Source of the DNA: Amycolatopsis rubida
GTDB lineage: Bacteria > Actinomycetota > Actinomycetes > Mycobacteriales > Pseudonocardiaceae
Length of the DNA: 64,000 nt
NCBI RefSeq assembly: GCF_900115345.1
Contig: NZ_FOWC01000016.1
Span: 1 to 64,000, forward strand
Direction: 5' to 3'
Position 1 is the stretch's first letter; every line of letters begins with the position of its first letter. Below are positions 42,367 through 50,916 of this stretch, in pieces. Below the pieces are notes generated by a model, which was not told the DNA's origin, did no database searches, and saw nothing but the letters and a program-made list of their open reading frames with translations. The position numbers and the translations under genes were made by a program.

Positions 42367-43344
42367 TCAGACCGCGTCGGCGACGAGAACGCGCGGGCTC
42401 CCGGGCAGTGCGAGGACATCGCATACGCGCCATCCTGCACCGTCGAGCCATTCGCGGACTTCCGCCTCCGGATACACCACGGTTCCGTCGATCACGAAGT
42501 ACTCGCCCGCGTGCAGCGCGTCGATCGGGCGCTGCCGTTCGTCGTCGTCGAGGAAGAAGTCCAGCAGCAGCAACGTCGCTCCGTCACCGGCAGCCGCGCG
42601 GGCATTCGCGAGGATCTTTCGGTTCTGCTCCGCGGTAAACCGGTGCACAACGTGGTTCACCATCACCAGATCGTGTTCTCCGCCCGGTTCCGCCGATTCG
42701 GTCGGCGCGGGGTCGACGCTCGTGCGATCCGCGCAGCCGGCCGCATTCACCGCGTCGGTGATCCCCTGCGTGGACTCGGGTCCGAAAACGAAACGAGCGG
42801 TCAGTGCGGGATTCGCCCGCAACGCGCCGATCGCGAATTCCGGCGACAATCCGCCCAGGTCCAGCATGGAACGGTAGGGCGAGAAATCGAATGCGCGCGC
42901 GAGCATCGAGGCGTGCAGCGAGTTGTAGCGCATCACGCCCGCCATGAACGTCGCCCAGCGGCCCTCGTCCATCTGGAGGTCGCCCGGTTTGCCACTGTCC
43001 ACAGTGGTGTCGAACTGGAGCCAGTGGCCGTAGCTGATTTCGTTGAGGAAGGTCAGGAACGGCGCCAGATCCGTGGCACCGTTCCCGCCCAGGTACTCCT
43101 GCGCGTCCCCGGCCAGCGCGTAGCGGCCGTCGGTGCGCTCCAGCAGGCCGCGCGCGTTCATCGCGTCGGCCAGGATCCGGGTCAGCCGTTCGCCCGTGCC
43201 GGTGGCCGCGGCGAGTTCCGGCGCCGTTCGCGGACCGTCGGCGAGCGCGCGGAACAGACCGATCCGCGAGGCGGCGAACAACTGCTTCGCGCCCATGTAC
43301 CCGATGGCGATGTCGACGATGCGGTCCGGCGCTGGTTTCGTCAT
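42367..43344 (-). CDS. SAM-dependent O-methyltransferase-like protein
   Basis: A 325-aa protein built like actinomycete COMT-type methyltransferases: an N-terminal winged-helix dimerisation domain (about residues 10-90, IGLFRALADGPRTAPELAAA and LERTDGRYALAGDAQEYL) and a C-terminal Rossmann domain. Motif I reads LDLGGLSPEFAIGAL instead of the usual GGGxG pattern, so SAM binding may be altered. The region HDLVMVNHVVHRFTAEQN carries the His usually near the catalytic base. ATG 43344 follows GAGGAG, and box C is 56 bases upstream. Confidence 0.82.
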   Translation of the reverse strand: MTKPAPDRIVDIAIGYMGAKQLFAASRIGLFRALADGPRTAPELAAATGTGERLTRILADAMNARGLLERTDGRYALAGDAQEYLGGNGATDLAPFLTFLNEISYGHWLQFDTTVDSGKPGDLQMDEGRWATFMAGVMRYNSLHASMLARAFDFSPYRSMLDLGGLSPEFAIGALRANPALTARFVFGPESTQGITDAVNAAGCADRTSVDPAPTESAEPGGEHDLVMVNHVVHRFTAEQNRKILANARAAAGDGATLLLLDFFLDDDERQRPIDALHAGEYFVIDGTVVYPEAEVREWLDGAGWRVCDVLALPGSPRVLVADAV

Positions 43345-43399
43345 GTGGCGGCTCCTCACGGCGTCGGGGATGCCCCTCCGGGCACCCCGGGGAGCTTTA

Positions 43400-43415
43400 G
43401 TCTACGCACGTCGAC
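43400..43415 (-). promoter_or_regulatory. Island operator box C
   Basis: GTCTACGCACGTCGAC, inverted repeat GTCNACG/CGTNGAC, lies between the methyltransferase start and the convergently placed end of the aldo/keto reductase. Confidence 0.65.
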
Positions 43416-43432
43416 AAAAAACACCAGCCCCT

Positions 43433-44389
43433 TCACCAGGTTCCGTCGGCGGCGACCTCGCGATCGAACCACAGCTCCCGCGTCAGCTCGCGAATCCGGT
43501 CCGCGCCGACGCGTTCCAGCAAGGCGAGCGCGCCCGCGTTGTCCTCCAGCTGCGCCTGCCGCGAGATGCCCACAAGGACGTTCGCGGTCGCGGGATTGGC
43601 CAGGCAGAAGGCAATTCCCAGCTGCGCGGGCGACGCGTCCAGCTCGTCGGCGATCTTTCGCACGATCGGCCAGGCGTCCGCGATCTTCTCCCGGATGCCG
43701 CCGACATCCGCGCCGATCTTGCGATTCGGCTTCAGATTCCCGACGAGCAGCCCGCCTTCGAAAATGTCCGACGCCTGCAGCGTCAGCTCTCCGGAGGCGA
43801 ACAGCGGCGCGTAAAACTCGCCCTCGGCCATCGACCGGCGCGCCAGCCCGTACTTGAGCTGCGCGAAAACCGGCGGCGCCAAACCACGTTTGCGCGCAAT
43901 GGCAAAAGCTTTGCGCAGATCGTCAATGCGCCAATTGTTCACGCCCCACGCGCGGAACCGGCCGGCTTCAATCTGCTCCGCGACGTCCGCGACGACGCGT
44001 TCGAGGTCGACTTCGCCGAAGTAGTCGCCGACCACGACCAGATCGGCGGACTCGACGCCGACGCGCTCCAGCGAGGTGTTCAGCTGCTGCGCGAAGCCGA
44101 CGTTCGGGTAGTCCCAGAGCCACAGTTTCCCGCAGTAGAGCCAATCTTCGCGGGCGAGACCGGCTTCGCGCACCGCGCGGCCGAAGATCTGGTCGGTCGT
44201 GGAGCCCTCGGCGTGCGGACCCATGTCGTAGTGCGCGACGTCGAAGAAGGCGTGCCCGAGTTCGGCCGCGCGAGCGATCAGCGCCACCGCGTCGCCGAAC
44301 TCCATCCGGTCCCAGGTGTTCCACGAGCCGAGCGACAACGCCGGCACGCGCGGGAACGCCGGGCCCAGTCCAGATCGATCCGTCGCCAC
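43433..44389 (-). CDS. Aldo/keto reductase-like protein, first paralogue
   Basis: A 318-aa protein with the AKR barrel pattern: LSLGSWNTWDRMEFGDAVAL, the Asp and Tyr of the catalytic set in FFDVAHYDMG, the Lys in YCGKLWLWDY, and WGVNNWRIDDL, VFAQLKYGLARRSM. The position that normally holds the catalytic His (LH at the end of strand 4) reads VVVGDYF, so the tetrad lacks His. Its paralogue at 47877 shares this. NADPH-dependent carbonyl reduction is therefore uncertain. GTG 44389 is divergent from an SDR, with box D between. Confidence 0.85.
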   Translation of the reverse strand: MATDRSGLGPAFPRVPALSLGSWNTWDRMEFGDAVALIARAAELGHAFFDVAHYDMGPHAEGSTTDQIFGRAVREAGLAREDWLYCGKLWLWDYPNVGFAQQLNTSLERVGVESADLVVVGDYFGEVDLERVVADVAEQIEAGRFRAWGVNNWRIDDLRKAFAIARKRGLAPPVFAQLKYGLARRSMAEGEFYAPLFASGELTLQASDIFEGGLLVGNLKPNRKIGADVGGIREKIADAWPIVRKIADELDASPAQLGIAFCLANPATANVLVGISRQAQLEDNAGALALLERVGADRIRELTRELWFDREVAADGTW

Positions 44390-44419
44390 GATTCCTCCTG
44401 CGATCCACGGGATTTATTT

Positions 44420-44434
44420 TCTACGCTTGTATAC
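44420..44434. promoter_or_regulatory. Island operator box D
   Basis: TCTACGCTTGTATAC lies in the 86-base divergent gap between the aldo/keto reductase and SDR genes, 31 bases from the reductase start and 41 from the SDR start. Confidence 0.6.
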
Positions 44435-44475
44435 TATAAGCCCGCGAACCCCGCTCCCGGCGAAAGGAAACGACG

Positions 44476-45213
44476 ATGCCCGCTGCCCGTACCGTGCTGA
44501 TCACCGGAGGTGCCGGCGGCATCGGCCGCGCGATCGGCGCCGCCTTCGCCCAAGCAGGTGATTCCGTGGTGCTCGCCGACCTCGACGGCGCCGAAGAAGC
44601 CGCCAAACCGGTGGGCGGGCGCGGAATCCGGCTCGACATCACCGACGAGGCGGCGATCTCCGCCGCGCTCGACGAGGTCGGCCCGGTCGACGTCCTGGTC
44701 AACAACGCCGGTCTGCTCAGCGTCCACGGCCGGTTGCTGGACCTGCCCGGCGCGGACCTGCTGCGCGTTCTCTCGACCAATGTGCACGGGACGTTCCTGA
44801 TGACGCAGCTGGTCGCCCGCCGGATGGTCGAACGCCGGACGGCCGGGCACGGCGAGCCGGGCGTCGTGGTGAACCTGTCCTCGATCGGCGGGCGGCAGCC
44901 CACGCCGGGAATGGGCGGTTACGAAAGCAGCAAGGCGGCCGTGGACGCGCTGACCCGGTGGGCGGCGCTCGAACTGGCGGAGCACAGGATCCGGGTCAAC
45001 GCCGTCGCGCCCGGCCCGGTCGCGACGCCGATGCTCGCCGCCGCGATGCCGCCCGGATCGCCCGCGCACGACGCGTGGGTGGCACGGATCCCGGACGGCC
45101 GGATGGCCGCGGTCGAGGACGTCGCGGCGGCGGTGGTGTTCCTGGCGAGCCCGGCCGCCGCCCACATCACCGGCACGAGCCTCCCGGTGGACGGCGGCCA
45201 GCTGCTCACCTGA
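44476..45213 (+). CDS. SDR-family oxidoreductase
   Basis: A 245-aa classical short-chain dehydrogenase. NAD(P) motif TGGAGGIG (residues 10-17), NNAG in VLVNNAGLL, catalytic Ser in NLSSIGG, Tyr/Lys in YESSKAAVD, then PGPVATPM. Asp at the end of strand 2 (LADLDG) suggests NAD rather than NADP. ATG 44476 follows GAAAGGAAA. Co-regulated with the divergent reductase; oxidises or reduces a hydroxyl/keto group of the island's substrate. Confidence 0.9.
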   Translation: MPAARTVLITGGAGGIGRAIGAAFAQAGDSVVLADLDGAEEAAKPVGGRGIRLDITDEAAISAALDEVGPVDVLVNNAGLLSVHGRLLDLPGADLLRVLSTNVHGTFLMTQLVARRMVERRTAGHGEPGVVVNLSSIGGRQPTPGMGGYESSKAAVDALTRWAALELAEHRIRVNAVAPGPVATPMLAAAMPPGSPAHDAWVARIPDGRMAAVEDVAAAVVFLASPAAAHITGTSLPVDGGQLLT

Positions 45214-45220
45214 GCCAGCC

Positions 45221-45265
45221 GTCCGTGAGGGGAACCCTGAGGGACTCAGAGTGCCCCTCACGGAC
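45221..45265. terminator. Hairpin repeat, copy 3, between convergent genes
   Basis: GTCCGTGAGGGG and its exact complement (45254-45265) flank a centre with AACCCTGAGGGACTCAGAG. It fills the 53-base gap between the convergent SDR and amidohydrolase stops, so it can terminate both. Confidence 0.7.
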
Positions 45266-45266
45266 G

Positions 45267-46628
45267 TTAAGCGATTGTTCCGGGCGAGCGTTCGTGGACG
45301 ATCTGTCCACCTAGGACGGTCAGGTCCACCTCGACGGCGGGAAGCTCGCCGGGAGTCACCGCGAACGGGTCCGCGGACAGCACGCAGAGGTCGGCCGCCA
45401 TCCCCGGCTCCAGCGTGCCTTTCCACGACGCGGCACCGTCCTGCTGGGCCGGGTGCACGGTGTAGCAGCGGAGCAGCGTTTCCATCCGCTTCCCTACGTC
45501 CTCGGCGGGACCCATCCACTGGTCCGCAGCGGCGATTTCCTTGCGCCAGTCCGGCGGCAGGACCGGCGCGTCGGACGTCAGGCACAGCGGGATCCCGGCG
45601 TCCAGCGCCTCCCGCAGCGGCCACGCGGCGACCGAACTGCCCGCCCCCAGCGCCTCGTCGACCACGCCGGCGGTGCGCACCGCGATCCCGGCCTGGGCGG
45701 ACAGCCCGACCCCCAGCCGGGCCATCCGCTTCAGCTGCGCCGCGTTGACCAGGTCGCCGTGGATGACGTAGTGGCCGAGGTCGACGTCGCGTTCCTCCCG
45801 GGCGCGCTCGACGGCGTCCAGCATCAGCTCGATCGCCCGGTCGCCGGTCGCGTGCACGCCGACCTGCAGTCCGGCCTCGTGCGCGGTGCGGACCATCCGG
45901 GTGAAGTTTTCCTCGCGCTCCGGGTCGTCCGCGCCGCCGACGAGCAGGTGGGCGTGACTGCCGTCGGCGTAGCAGTGGTGGGTGTAGGCCGAGCGCATCG
46001 GCGGGATGCCGTCGGCGAAGATCTTGACTCCGCGGAAGTTCAGCCGGCGCGGGTCGGCACCCGCTCCGTCCACTGTGGCCAGTCCGGCGCGGAACGTGCC
46101 GAAGGTGCTCGGGCCGTCGAGTTCGCCGTACAGCCAGAGCGCGGTCACCCGCGCCCGCAGCAGTCCCTCGGCGGCCAGTTCCCGGTACTGCTCGACGACG
46201 GACATGCCGAACGCGCCGATGTGCCCGTCGTCCTCGCCCGGCCCGAGACCGGGTTCGGTGTAGCTCGTAATGCCCAGCGCGGCAAGGATTTCGCCCGCGC
46301 GGAGGATGGCCGCGCGGCGTTCGGCAGCGGTGCGCAGCGGCTTCTCCGGGCCGGGTCCGGGCGCGCCGTCGTCGGCGAACAGGGTGTCCGGCCAGAGCGC
46401 GCCGAGCCATGTGGCGTGCAGGTGCGCGTCGTTGATGCCCGGCAGCACCGCGCGGTCGCCGAGGTCGAGCACTGTCGTGCCGGGGCCGGTCAGCTCCCGC
46501 ACGTCGGCGTCGGTTCCGGCACGCAGCACGCGTCCGTCCCGCACGGCCAGCGCGGTCGCGGGCGCGGCACCGGCCATGGTGTGCACCGCTGCTGCCCGCA
46601 AGACGAGGTCCGCAACTGAGGTCGGCAC
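45267..46628 (-). CDS. YtcJ-like amidohydrolase
   Basis: A 453-aa metal-dependent hydrolase of the amidohydrolase superfamily. The first metal motif HxH is in VLPGINDAHLHATW, further ligands in VGVHATGDRAIEL and GHYVIHGDLV, and the catalytic Asp in CLTSDAPVLPPDW. YtcJ-type members include formamide deformylases and related amidases. An in-frame ATG at 46661 exists, but GTG 46628 with AGGAG seven bases ahead is preferred and leaves box E outside the gene. Divergent from the alcohol dehydrogenase. Confidence 0.88.
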   Translation of the reverse strand: MPTSVADLVLRAAAVHTMAGAAPATALAVRDGRVLRAGTDADVRELTGPGTTVLDLGDRAVLPGINDAHLHATWLGALWPDTLFADDGAPGPGPEKPLRTAAERRAAILRAGEILAALGITSYTEPGLGPGEDDGHIGAFGMSVVEQYRELAAEGLLRARVTALWLYGELDGPSTFGTFRAGLATVDGAGADPRRLNFRGVKIFADGIPPMRSAYTHHCYADGSHAHLLVGGADDPEREENFTRMVRTAHEAGLQVGVHATGDRAIELMLDAVERAREERDVDLGHYVIHGDLVNAAQLKRMARLGVGLSAQAGIAVRTAGVVDEALGAGSSVAAWPLREALDAGIPLCLTSDAPVLPPDWRKEIAAADQWMGPAEDVGKRMETLLRCYTVHPAQQDGAASWKGTLEPGMAADLCVLSADPFAVTPGELPAVEVDLTVLGGQIVHERSPGTIA

Positions 46629-46665
46629 AGGCGCTCCTGGAGGAATTCGGGGACTCGACATTTTT

Positions 46666-46681
46666 GTCGACGTCCGTAGAC
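46666..46681. promoter_or_regulatory. Island operator box E
   Basis: The reverse strand reads GTCTACGGACGTCGAC, nearly identical to box C, in the 104-base divergent gap between the amidohydrolase and the alcohol dehydrogenase. Confidence 0.65.
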
Positions 46682-46732
46682 TAACCCATCACCCGGCCCC
46701 GCAGGGCCCGCCAGTCCCCGGAAAGGTTTCCC

Positions 46733-47842
46733 ATGACCGTCCCGACTTCCACCCGCGCCGCGGTGCTGACCGAGCACGGCGCGCCGCTGGAGCTGACCGA
46801 ACTCCCGCTGCCCGCCGAGCTGGAAGCGGGCGCGGCGCTGGTCCGCATCTCGTGCGCGACGCTGTGCGGCACGGACGTGGAGATCTGGTCCGGGAAGATG
46901 AGTTTTCCCGGCATGCTGCCGATGGTGCTGGGCCACGAAATGGTCGGCGAAGTGGTGGCGGCCGGGCCGGACACGCGCGACGCGCTCGGCCGCGAGGTCA
47001 CAGCCGGATCCCGGATCGGCTGGTCGGAATCGACCTGCGGCGAGTGTTACGGCTGCACCGTGCTGCGCGAGCCGGTCGCGTGCTCGCGGCGTGGCTACGG
47101 ATTCCTGCAGCGGTCCGACGTCGCCCCGTTCGCGACCGCTGGGCTGTGCGAATACGCCTACGTCGTCCCAGGCGCGGCGAAGCTGCTGCTGCCCGCCGAG
47201 GTGCCCGACACCTGGGCCGCGATGGCCGGGTGCGCGGCGAAAACCGTGCTGCGCGCATTCGCCCGCGTCGGCGGCGTCCGGCCCGGATCTCGCGTGGTGG
47301 TGCAGGGATCCGGCGCGCTGGGCCTGTTCGCGACCGCGGTCGCGCACCTCAGCGGGGCGGGCAGTGTCATCACCGTCGGCGCTCCCGCGTCGCGGCTGGA
47401 GCTGGCGAAGGAGTTCGGAGCCGACGACGTGGTCGAGGTCGCCGGGGGTTCGGACGCGATCGTCGAGCGCGTCGCCGAACTGACCGGCGGGCACGGCGGC
47501 GACCTGGTGCTGGACTTCGCCGGTGCGCCGTCGGTCGGCCGCGAGGCGGTCGCGATGGCGGCGCAGCGCGGCCGCGTCGTGATCGTCGGGAGCACCGGGC
47601 CGGAGCCGACGCCGGTCCCGCTCGGCACGGTGATGGGCAAGGAGCTGACCGTCGTCGGTTCGCTCAACGGCGACATCGCCGATTACCACCGCGCGATCGA
47701 GTTCTTCGGGTCGTTCGCCGCCCGGATGCCGTGGGACCGGCTGTTCGGCAGCCCGGTCGGGCTGTCCGGCGCGAGCGAGCGGATCGCGGCCATGCACCGG
47801 CTGGACGAGACCAAGGCCGTCGTCGACCCGCGTCTTCCCTGA
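46733..47842 (+). CDS. Zinc-dependent alcohol dehydrogenase
   Basis: A 369-aa medium-chain dehydrogenase. Catalytic zinc ligands: Cys in CATLCGTDVEIW and GHE in LGHEMVGEV. Structural-zinc cysteines in STCGECYGCTVLREPVACSR. Nucleotide fold VVQGSGALGLFA. The insertion after the structural zinc is longer than in yeast ADH. Oxidises a secondary alcohol or polyol by family. Followed 34 bases later by the second aldo/keto reductase, probably in one operon under box E. Confidence 0.9.
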   Translation: MTVPTSTRAAVLTEHGAPLELTELPLPAELEAGAALVRISCATLCGTDVEIWSGKMSFPGMLPMVLGHEMVGEVVAAGPDTRDALGREVTAGSRIGWSESTCGECYGCTVLREPVACSRRGYGFLQRSDVAPFATAGLCEYAYVVPGAAKLLLPAEVPDTWAAMAGCAAKTVLRAFARVGGVRPGSRVVVQGSGALGLFATAVAHLSGAGSVITVGAPASRLELAKEFGADDVVEVAGGSDAIVERVAELTGGHGGDLVLDFAGAPSVGREAVAMAAQRGRVVIVGSTGPEPTPVPLGTVMGKELTVVGSLNGDIADYHRAIEFFGSFAARMPWDRLFGSPVGLSGASERIAAMHRLDETKAVVDPRLP

Positions 47843-47876
47843 TCGTCCGTTTCCCCTTACGAGCCAAGGAGGTCTC

Positions 47877-48842
47877 GTGTCCGCATCCTCGCCCCTGCCC
47901 CGCCGGAAGGTCGGCAAGTCCGGGTTGGACGTTTCGCTGCTGTCGCTCGGTTCGTGGCATACCTACGACCGGATGGACTTCGCCGACGCCGTCGCGATGG
48001 TCCGCGCCGCGGTCGAGGCCGGCGTGAACCTGTTCGATGTCGGCGTCTACGGCATGCCCGGCCACCCGCCGGTCTTCACCGACGTTCTCTGGAGCGCGAT
48101 CATCCGCGCCGCCCGCATCCCGCGCGAGGACTACCTGGTCTCGGCGAAGCTGTGGATCGAGGGTTTCGGCGACCGGGGATTCCGGCCACAACTGGAAAAC
48201 GCGTTCCTGCGCGGCGGTTTCGACGTCGCGGATCTGGTGATCCTCGGCGACCTGCGCCGTGACGACGTCGCGCTGGAGGACCTGGTCGAGGACCTCGCCG
48301 GGCTCACCCGCTCCGGGCTGATCCGGGCGTGGGGCGTCAACAACTGGTCGGCCGGGAACATCGCGCGGCTGCGCGAAATCGCCGAAGCGCTGCAAGTGCC
48401 GGGTCCGCAGATCGCGCAGCTGAAGTACAGCATCGGCCGCCGGTCCATTCCGGACGGCGAGCCGTTCGCCCGGCTGTTCGCCGACGGTTTCGTCATGCAG
48501 GCCTCGGACGTCCTCGAAGGCGGCATCCTCGCCGGGCGCACCAAGCTGACCCGCGAGATCGGCCGCGACCCCGGCGACGTCCGGAAGCGGATCACCCGCG
48601 ACGCCCCCAAAGTCGTGCAGGCCGCGCAGGAACTCGGCACGAGCGCGGCGCGGCTCGCGGTCGCGTTCACGCTGACGCATCCGGCGAACGTCACGACGCT
48701 CTTCGGCGCGACCCGGATGGAGCAGCTGGAGGACAACCTCGCCGCGGTCGAACTGGTCGAGAAGGTCGGGGCCGAGCGGATCCGTGCGCTGGCGGAGCCG
48801 TTCTGGGCCGACCGCGACGCCGTCGACCCCGAAGGTCCCTGA
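47877..48842 (+). CDS. Aldo/keto reductase-like protein, second paralogue
   Basis: A 321-aa AKR-fold protein alignable over its length with the 43433 gene (LSLGSWHTYDRMDFADAVAM, WGVNNWSAGNI, QLKYSIGRRSIPDGE, QASDVLEGGILAG). Asp/Tyr are in LFDVGVYGMPG and Lys in VSAKLWIEGF; the usual catalytic His position reads VILGDLRR, again without His. GTG 47877 has AGGAGG ahead. Forms an operon with the zinc dehydrogenase, ended by hairpin copy 4. Confidence 0.85.
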   Translation: MSASSPLPRRKVGKSGLDVSLLSLGSWHTYDRMDFADAVAMVRAAVEAGVNLFDVGVYGMPGHPPVFTDVLWSAIIRAARIPREDYLVSAKLWIEGFGDRGFRPQLENAFLRGGFDVADLVILGDLRRDDVALEDLVEDLAGLTRSGLIRAWGVNNWSAGNIARLREIAEALQVPGPQIAQLKYSIGRRSIPDGEPFARLFADGFVMQASDVLEGGILAGRTKLTREIGRDPGDVRKRITRDAPKVVQAAQELGTSAARLAVAFTLTHPANVTTLFGATRMEQLEDNLAAVELVEKVGAERIRALAEPFWADRDAVDPEGP

Positions 48843-48855
48843 GCCCCGTTTACGG

Positions 48856-48906
48856 ACGTGAGGGGAACCCTGAGGGAATCTGATTCCGTCAGGGTCCCCC
48901 TCACGT
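48856..48906 (+). terminator. Hairpin repeat, copy 4
   Basis: ACGTGAGGGGAACCCTGA pairs with 48889-48906 over 18 positions with one mismatch, around GGGAATCTGATTCCG. It begins 14 bases beyond the reductase stop and precedes the esterase operon. Confidence 0.65.
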
Positions 48907-48967
48907 ACCGCACCTGGCGCCGCCCGCGCCGCCGCAGAACTCGCCCGCCCTGCCCGAGGAGGCTGCC

Positions 48968-49945
48968 TTGACCTATCCCCCCGTCCCGTTCGACCCGGAG
49001 ATCGAGCCCGCGCTCGCCGAGATCGTCCCGGCCGACGCGCCGCCGTTCACCCGAGAGACGATCCCCGGCCTGCGCCGCGCGATGGCCGAGATGTTCCCGC
49101 CCGCCGCGGAAGCCGTCGGCGACGCTCCGGTGACCGTCGTCGAGCAGCGGATCCCCGGCCCGGACGGCGCGCCGGACCTGGAAATCACCATCCTGTCCCC
49201 GCACGAAAGCGACGGCGTGCTTCCCGTCCTCTACAACATCCACGGCGGCGGCATGATGGTCGGCCACCGCAACATGGACGTGGGCCGGTTGCTGGCACTG
49301 GTGCTGGATTTGAACGTCGTCGCGGTGAACGTCGAATACCGGCTCGCGCCCGAGCATCCGCACCCCGCGCCGGTCGAGGACTGCTACGCCGGTCTCGTGT
49401 GGACAGTCGAGCACGCCGACGAACTCGGCATCGACCCGGCGCGCGTCGTGGTGATGGGCGGCAGCGCGGGCGGCGGTCTCGCCGCGGCAGTCTCGTTGCT
49501 CGCCCGCGACCGGAAGGGCCCCGCCATCGCGGGCCAGCTGCTGCTGTGCCCGATGATCGACGACCGCAACACGACCGTCGCGAGCCAGCAGTACCCCGGC
49601 CTGGGCACGTGGACGCGGGAATCCAACCTCGCAGGCTGGCAGTCTCTGCTGGGCGACGCGGTCGGCACCGTCGACGTCTCCCCCTACGCCGCCCCGGCCC
49701 GCGCGGCCGACCTGTCCGGCCTGCCCCCGGCGTTCATCGAGGTCGGCAGCGCGGAACCGTTCCGCGACGAGGACACCGACTACGCACTGCGCATCTGGGC
49801 GACCGGCGGACAGGCCGAACTGCACGTGTGGGCGGGAGCCTTCCACGGATTCGACATGTACGTCCCGGACTGGCCGATCAGCAAGGCCGCCCTCGATACC
49901 CGGAACTCCTGGCTGCGCCGGATCTTCGGGAAGGCAGGCCGATGA
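48968..49945 (+). CDS. HSL-family esterase, first of a tandem pair
   Basis: A 325-aa hormone-sensitive-lipase-type carboxylesterase. Oxyanion motif HGGGMM in YNIHGGGMMVG, nucleophile Ser in VMGGSAGGGLAAA, acidic partner near EPFRDEDTDYA and catalytic His in GAFHGFDMY. TTG 48968 is supported by GAGGAGG nine bases ahead. Cytoplasmic. Overlaps the next esterase by four bases (ATGA). Hydrolyses short-chain esters or lactones; probably acts on the same compound as the island's dehydrogenases. Confidence 0.88.
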   Translation: MTYPPVPFDPEIEPALAEIVPADAPPFTRETIPGLRRAMAEMFPPAAEAVGDAPVTVVEQRIPGPDGAPDLEITILSPHESDGVLPVLYNIHGGGMMVGHRNMDVGRLLALVLDLNVVAVNVEYRLAPEHPHPAPVEDCYAGLVWTVEHADELGIDPARVVVMGGSAGGGLAAAVSLLARDRKGPAIAGQLLLCPMIDDRNTTVASQQYPGLGTWTRESNLAGWQSLLGDAVGTVDVSPYAAPARAADLSGLPPAFIEVGSAEPFRDEDTDYALRIWATGGQAELHVWAGAFHGFDMYVPDWPISKAALDTRNSWLRRIFGKAGR

Positions 49946-50916
49946 GCGTCCCTCCGGTGCCCTACGACCCGGAACTGGAGCCCGGCCTCGCCGCGTTCCT
50001 CGACCTGGTCGAGCGAATCCCGCTGCGCGCCGACACGATCCTGGCCAACCGCGCGCATTTCGCGACGATCATCCCGTCCGCCGAGCAGATCGCCGGCGAC
50101 CGCCCGGTCGAACTGACCGAGCACACCGTCCCCGGCCCCGAGGGCGCACCGGACATCGTGCTCACCGTCGCCCGCCCCGCCGCGGGTGCCGCCGGCGCGC
50201 CCGCCCTGTACAGCATTCACGGCGGCGGAATGGTGCTGGGCAACCGGTTCTTCGGTCTCGACGGCCTGATCGACGACGTCCTGCTGTTCGGCGCGGTCGG
50301 CATCTCGGTGGAATACCGGCTGGCTCCGGAAAACCCGGCCCCCGCCGCCGTCGAGGACTGCTATGCCGGTCTGGTGTGGACAGTCGAGCACGCCGGCGAA
50401 CTCGGCATCGACCCGGCGCGCATCGTCGTCACCGGCGCCAGCGCGGGCGGCGGCCTGGCCGCGGGCGTCGCCCTGCTGGCCCGGGACCGCAACGGCCCAG
50501 CCCTCGCCGGGCAGCTGCTGGCGTGCCCGATGCTCGACGACCGCAACGAGTCCGTGTCGACCCGGCAGTACAACGGAATCGGCGCCTGGGACCGCAACAA
50601 CAACGACACCGGCTGGGATGCGCTGCTCGGCCCGGCGCGCGGCACCGACGCGGCGTCGCCGTACGCGGTCCCGGCCCGGATGACCGATCTGTCCGGCCTC
50701 CCGCCCGCGTACCTGGACGTCGGAGCCGCGGAGATCTTCCGCGACGAGACCACCGAGTACGCCCTGCGGATCTGGGCTACCGGCGGGCAGGCGGAACTGC
50801 ACGTCTGGGCGGGCGGCTACCACGGTTTCGCCGGTTTCTCCCCCGACGCGGAAGTCTCCCGCTCCGCGGTCGCGACCCGGCTTTCGTGGCTGCGCCGGAT
50901 CCTGCGCGCCGGATGA
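49942..50916 (+). CDS. HSL-family esterase, second of a tandem pair
   Basis: A 324-aa paralogue of the preceding gene; long identical stretches such as VEDCYAGLVWTVEHA and ALRIWATGGQAELHVWAG point to tandem duplication. Oxyanion HGGGMV, nucleophile Ser in TGASAGGGLAAG, His in GGYHGFAGF. The N-terminal cap region has diverged most, which would change substrate choice. ATG overlaps the upstream stop and the end overlaps the MFS start (ATGA). Confidence 0.88.
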   Translation: MSVPPVPYDPELEPGLAAFLDLVERIPLRADTILANRAHFATIIPSAEQIAGDRPVELTEHTVPGPEGAPDIVLTVARPAAGAAGAPALYSIHGGGMVLGNRFFGLDGLIDDVLLFGAVGISVEYRLAPENPAPAAVEDCYAGLVWTVEHAGELGIDPARIVVTGASAGGGLAAGVALLARDRNGPALAGQLLACPMLDDRNESVSTRQYNGIGAWDRNNNDTGWDALLGPARGTDAASPYAVPARMTDLSGLPPAYLDVGAAEIFRDETTEYALRIWATGGQAELHVWAGGYHGFAGFSPDAEVSRSAVATRLSWLRRILRAG

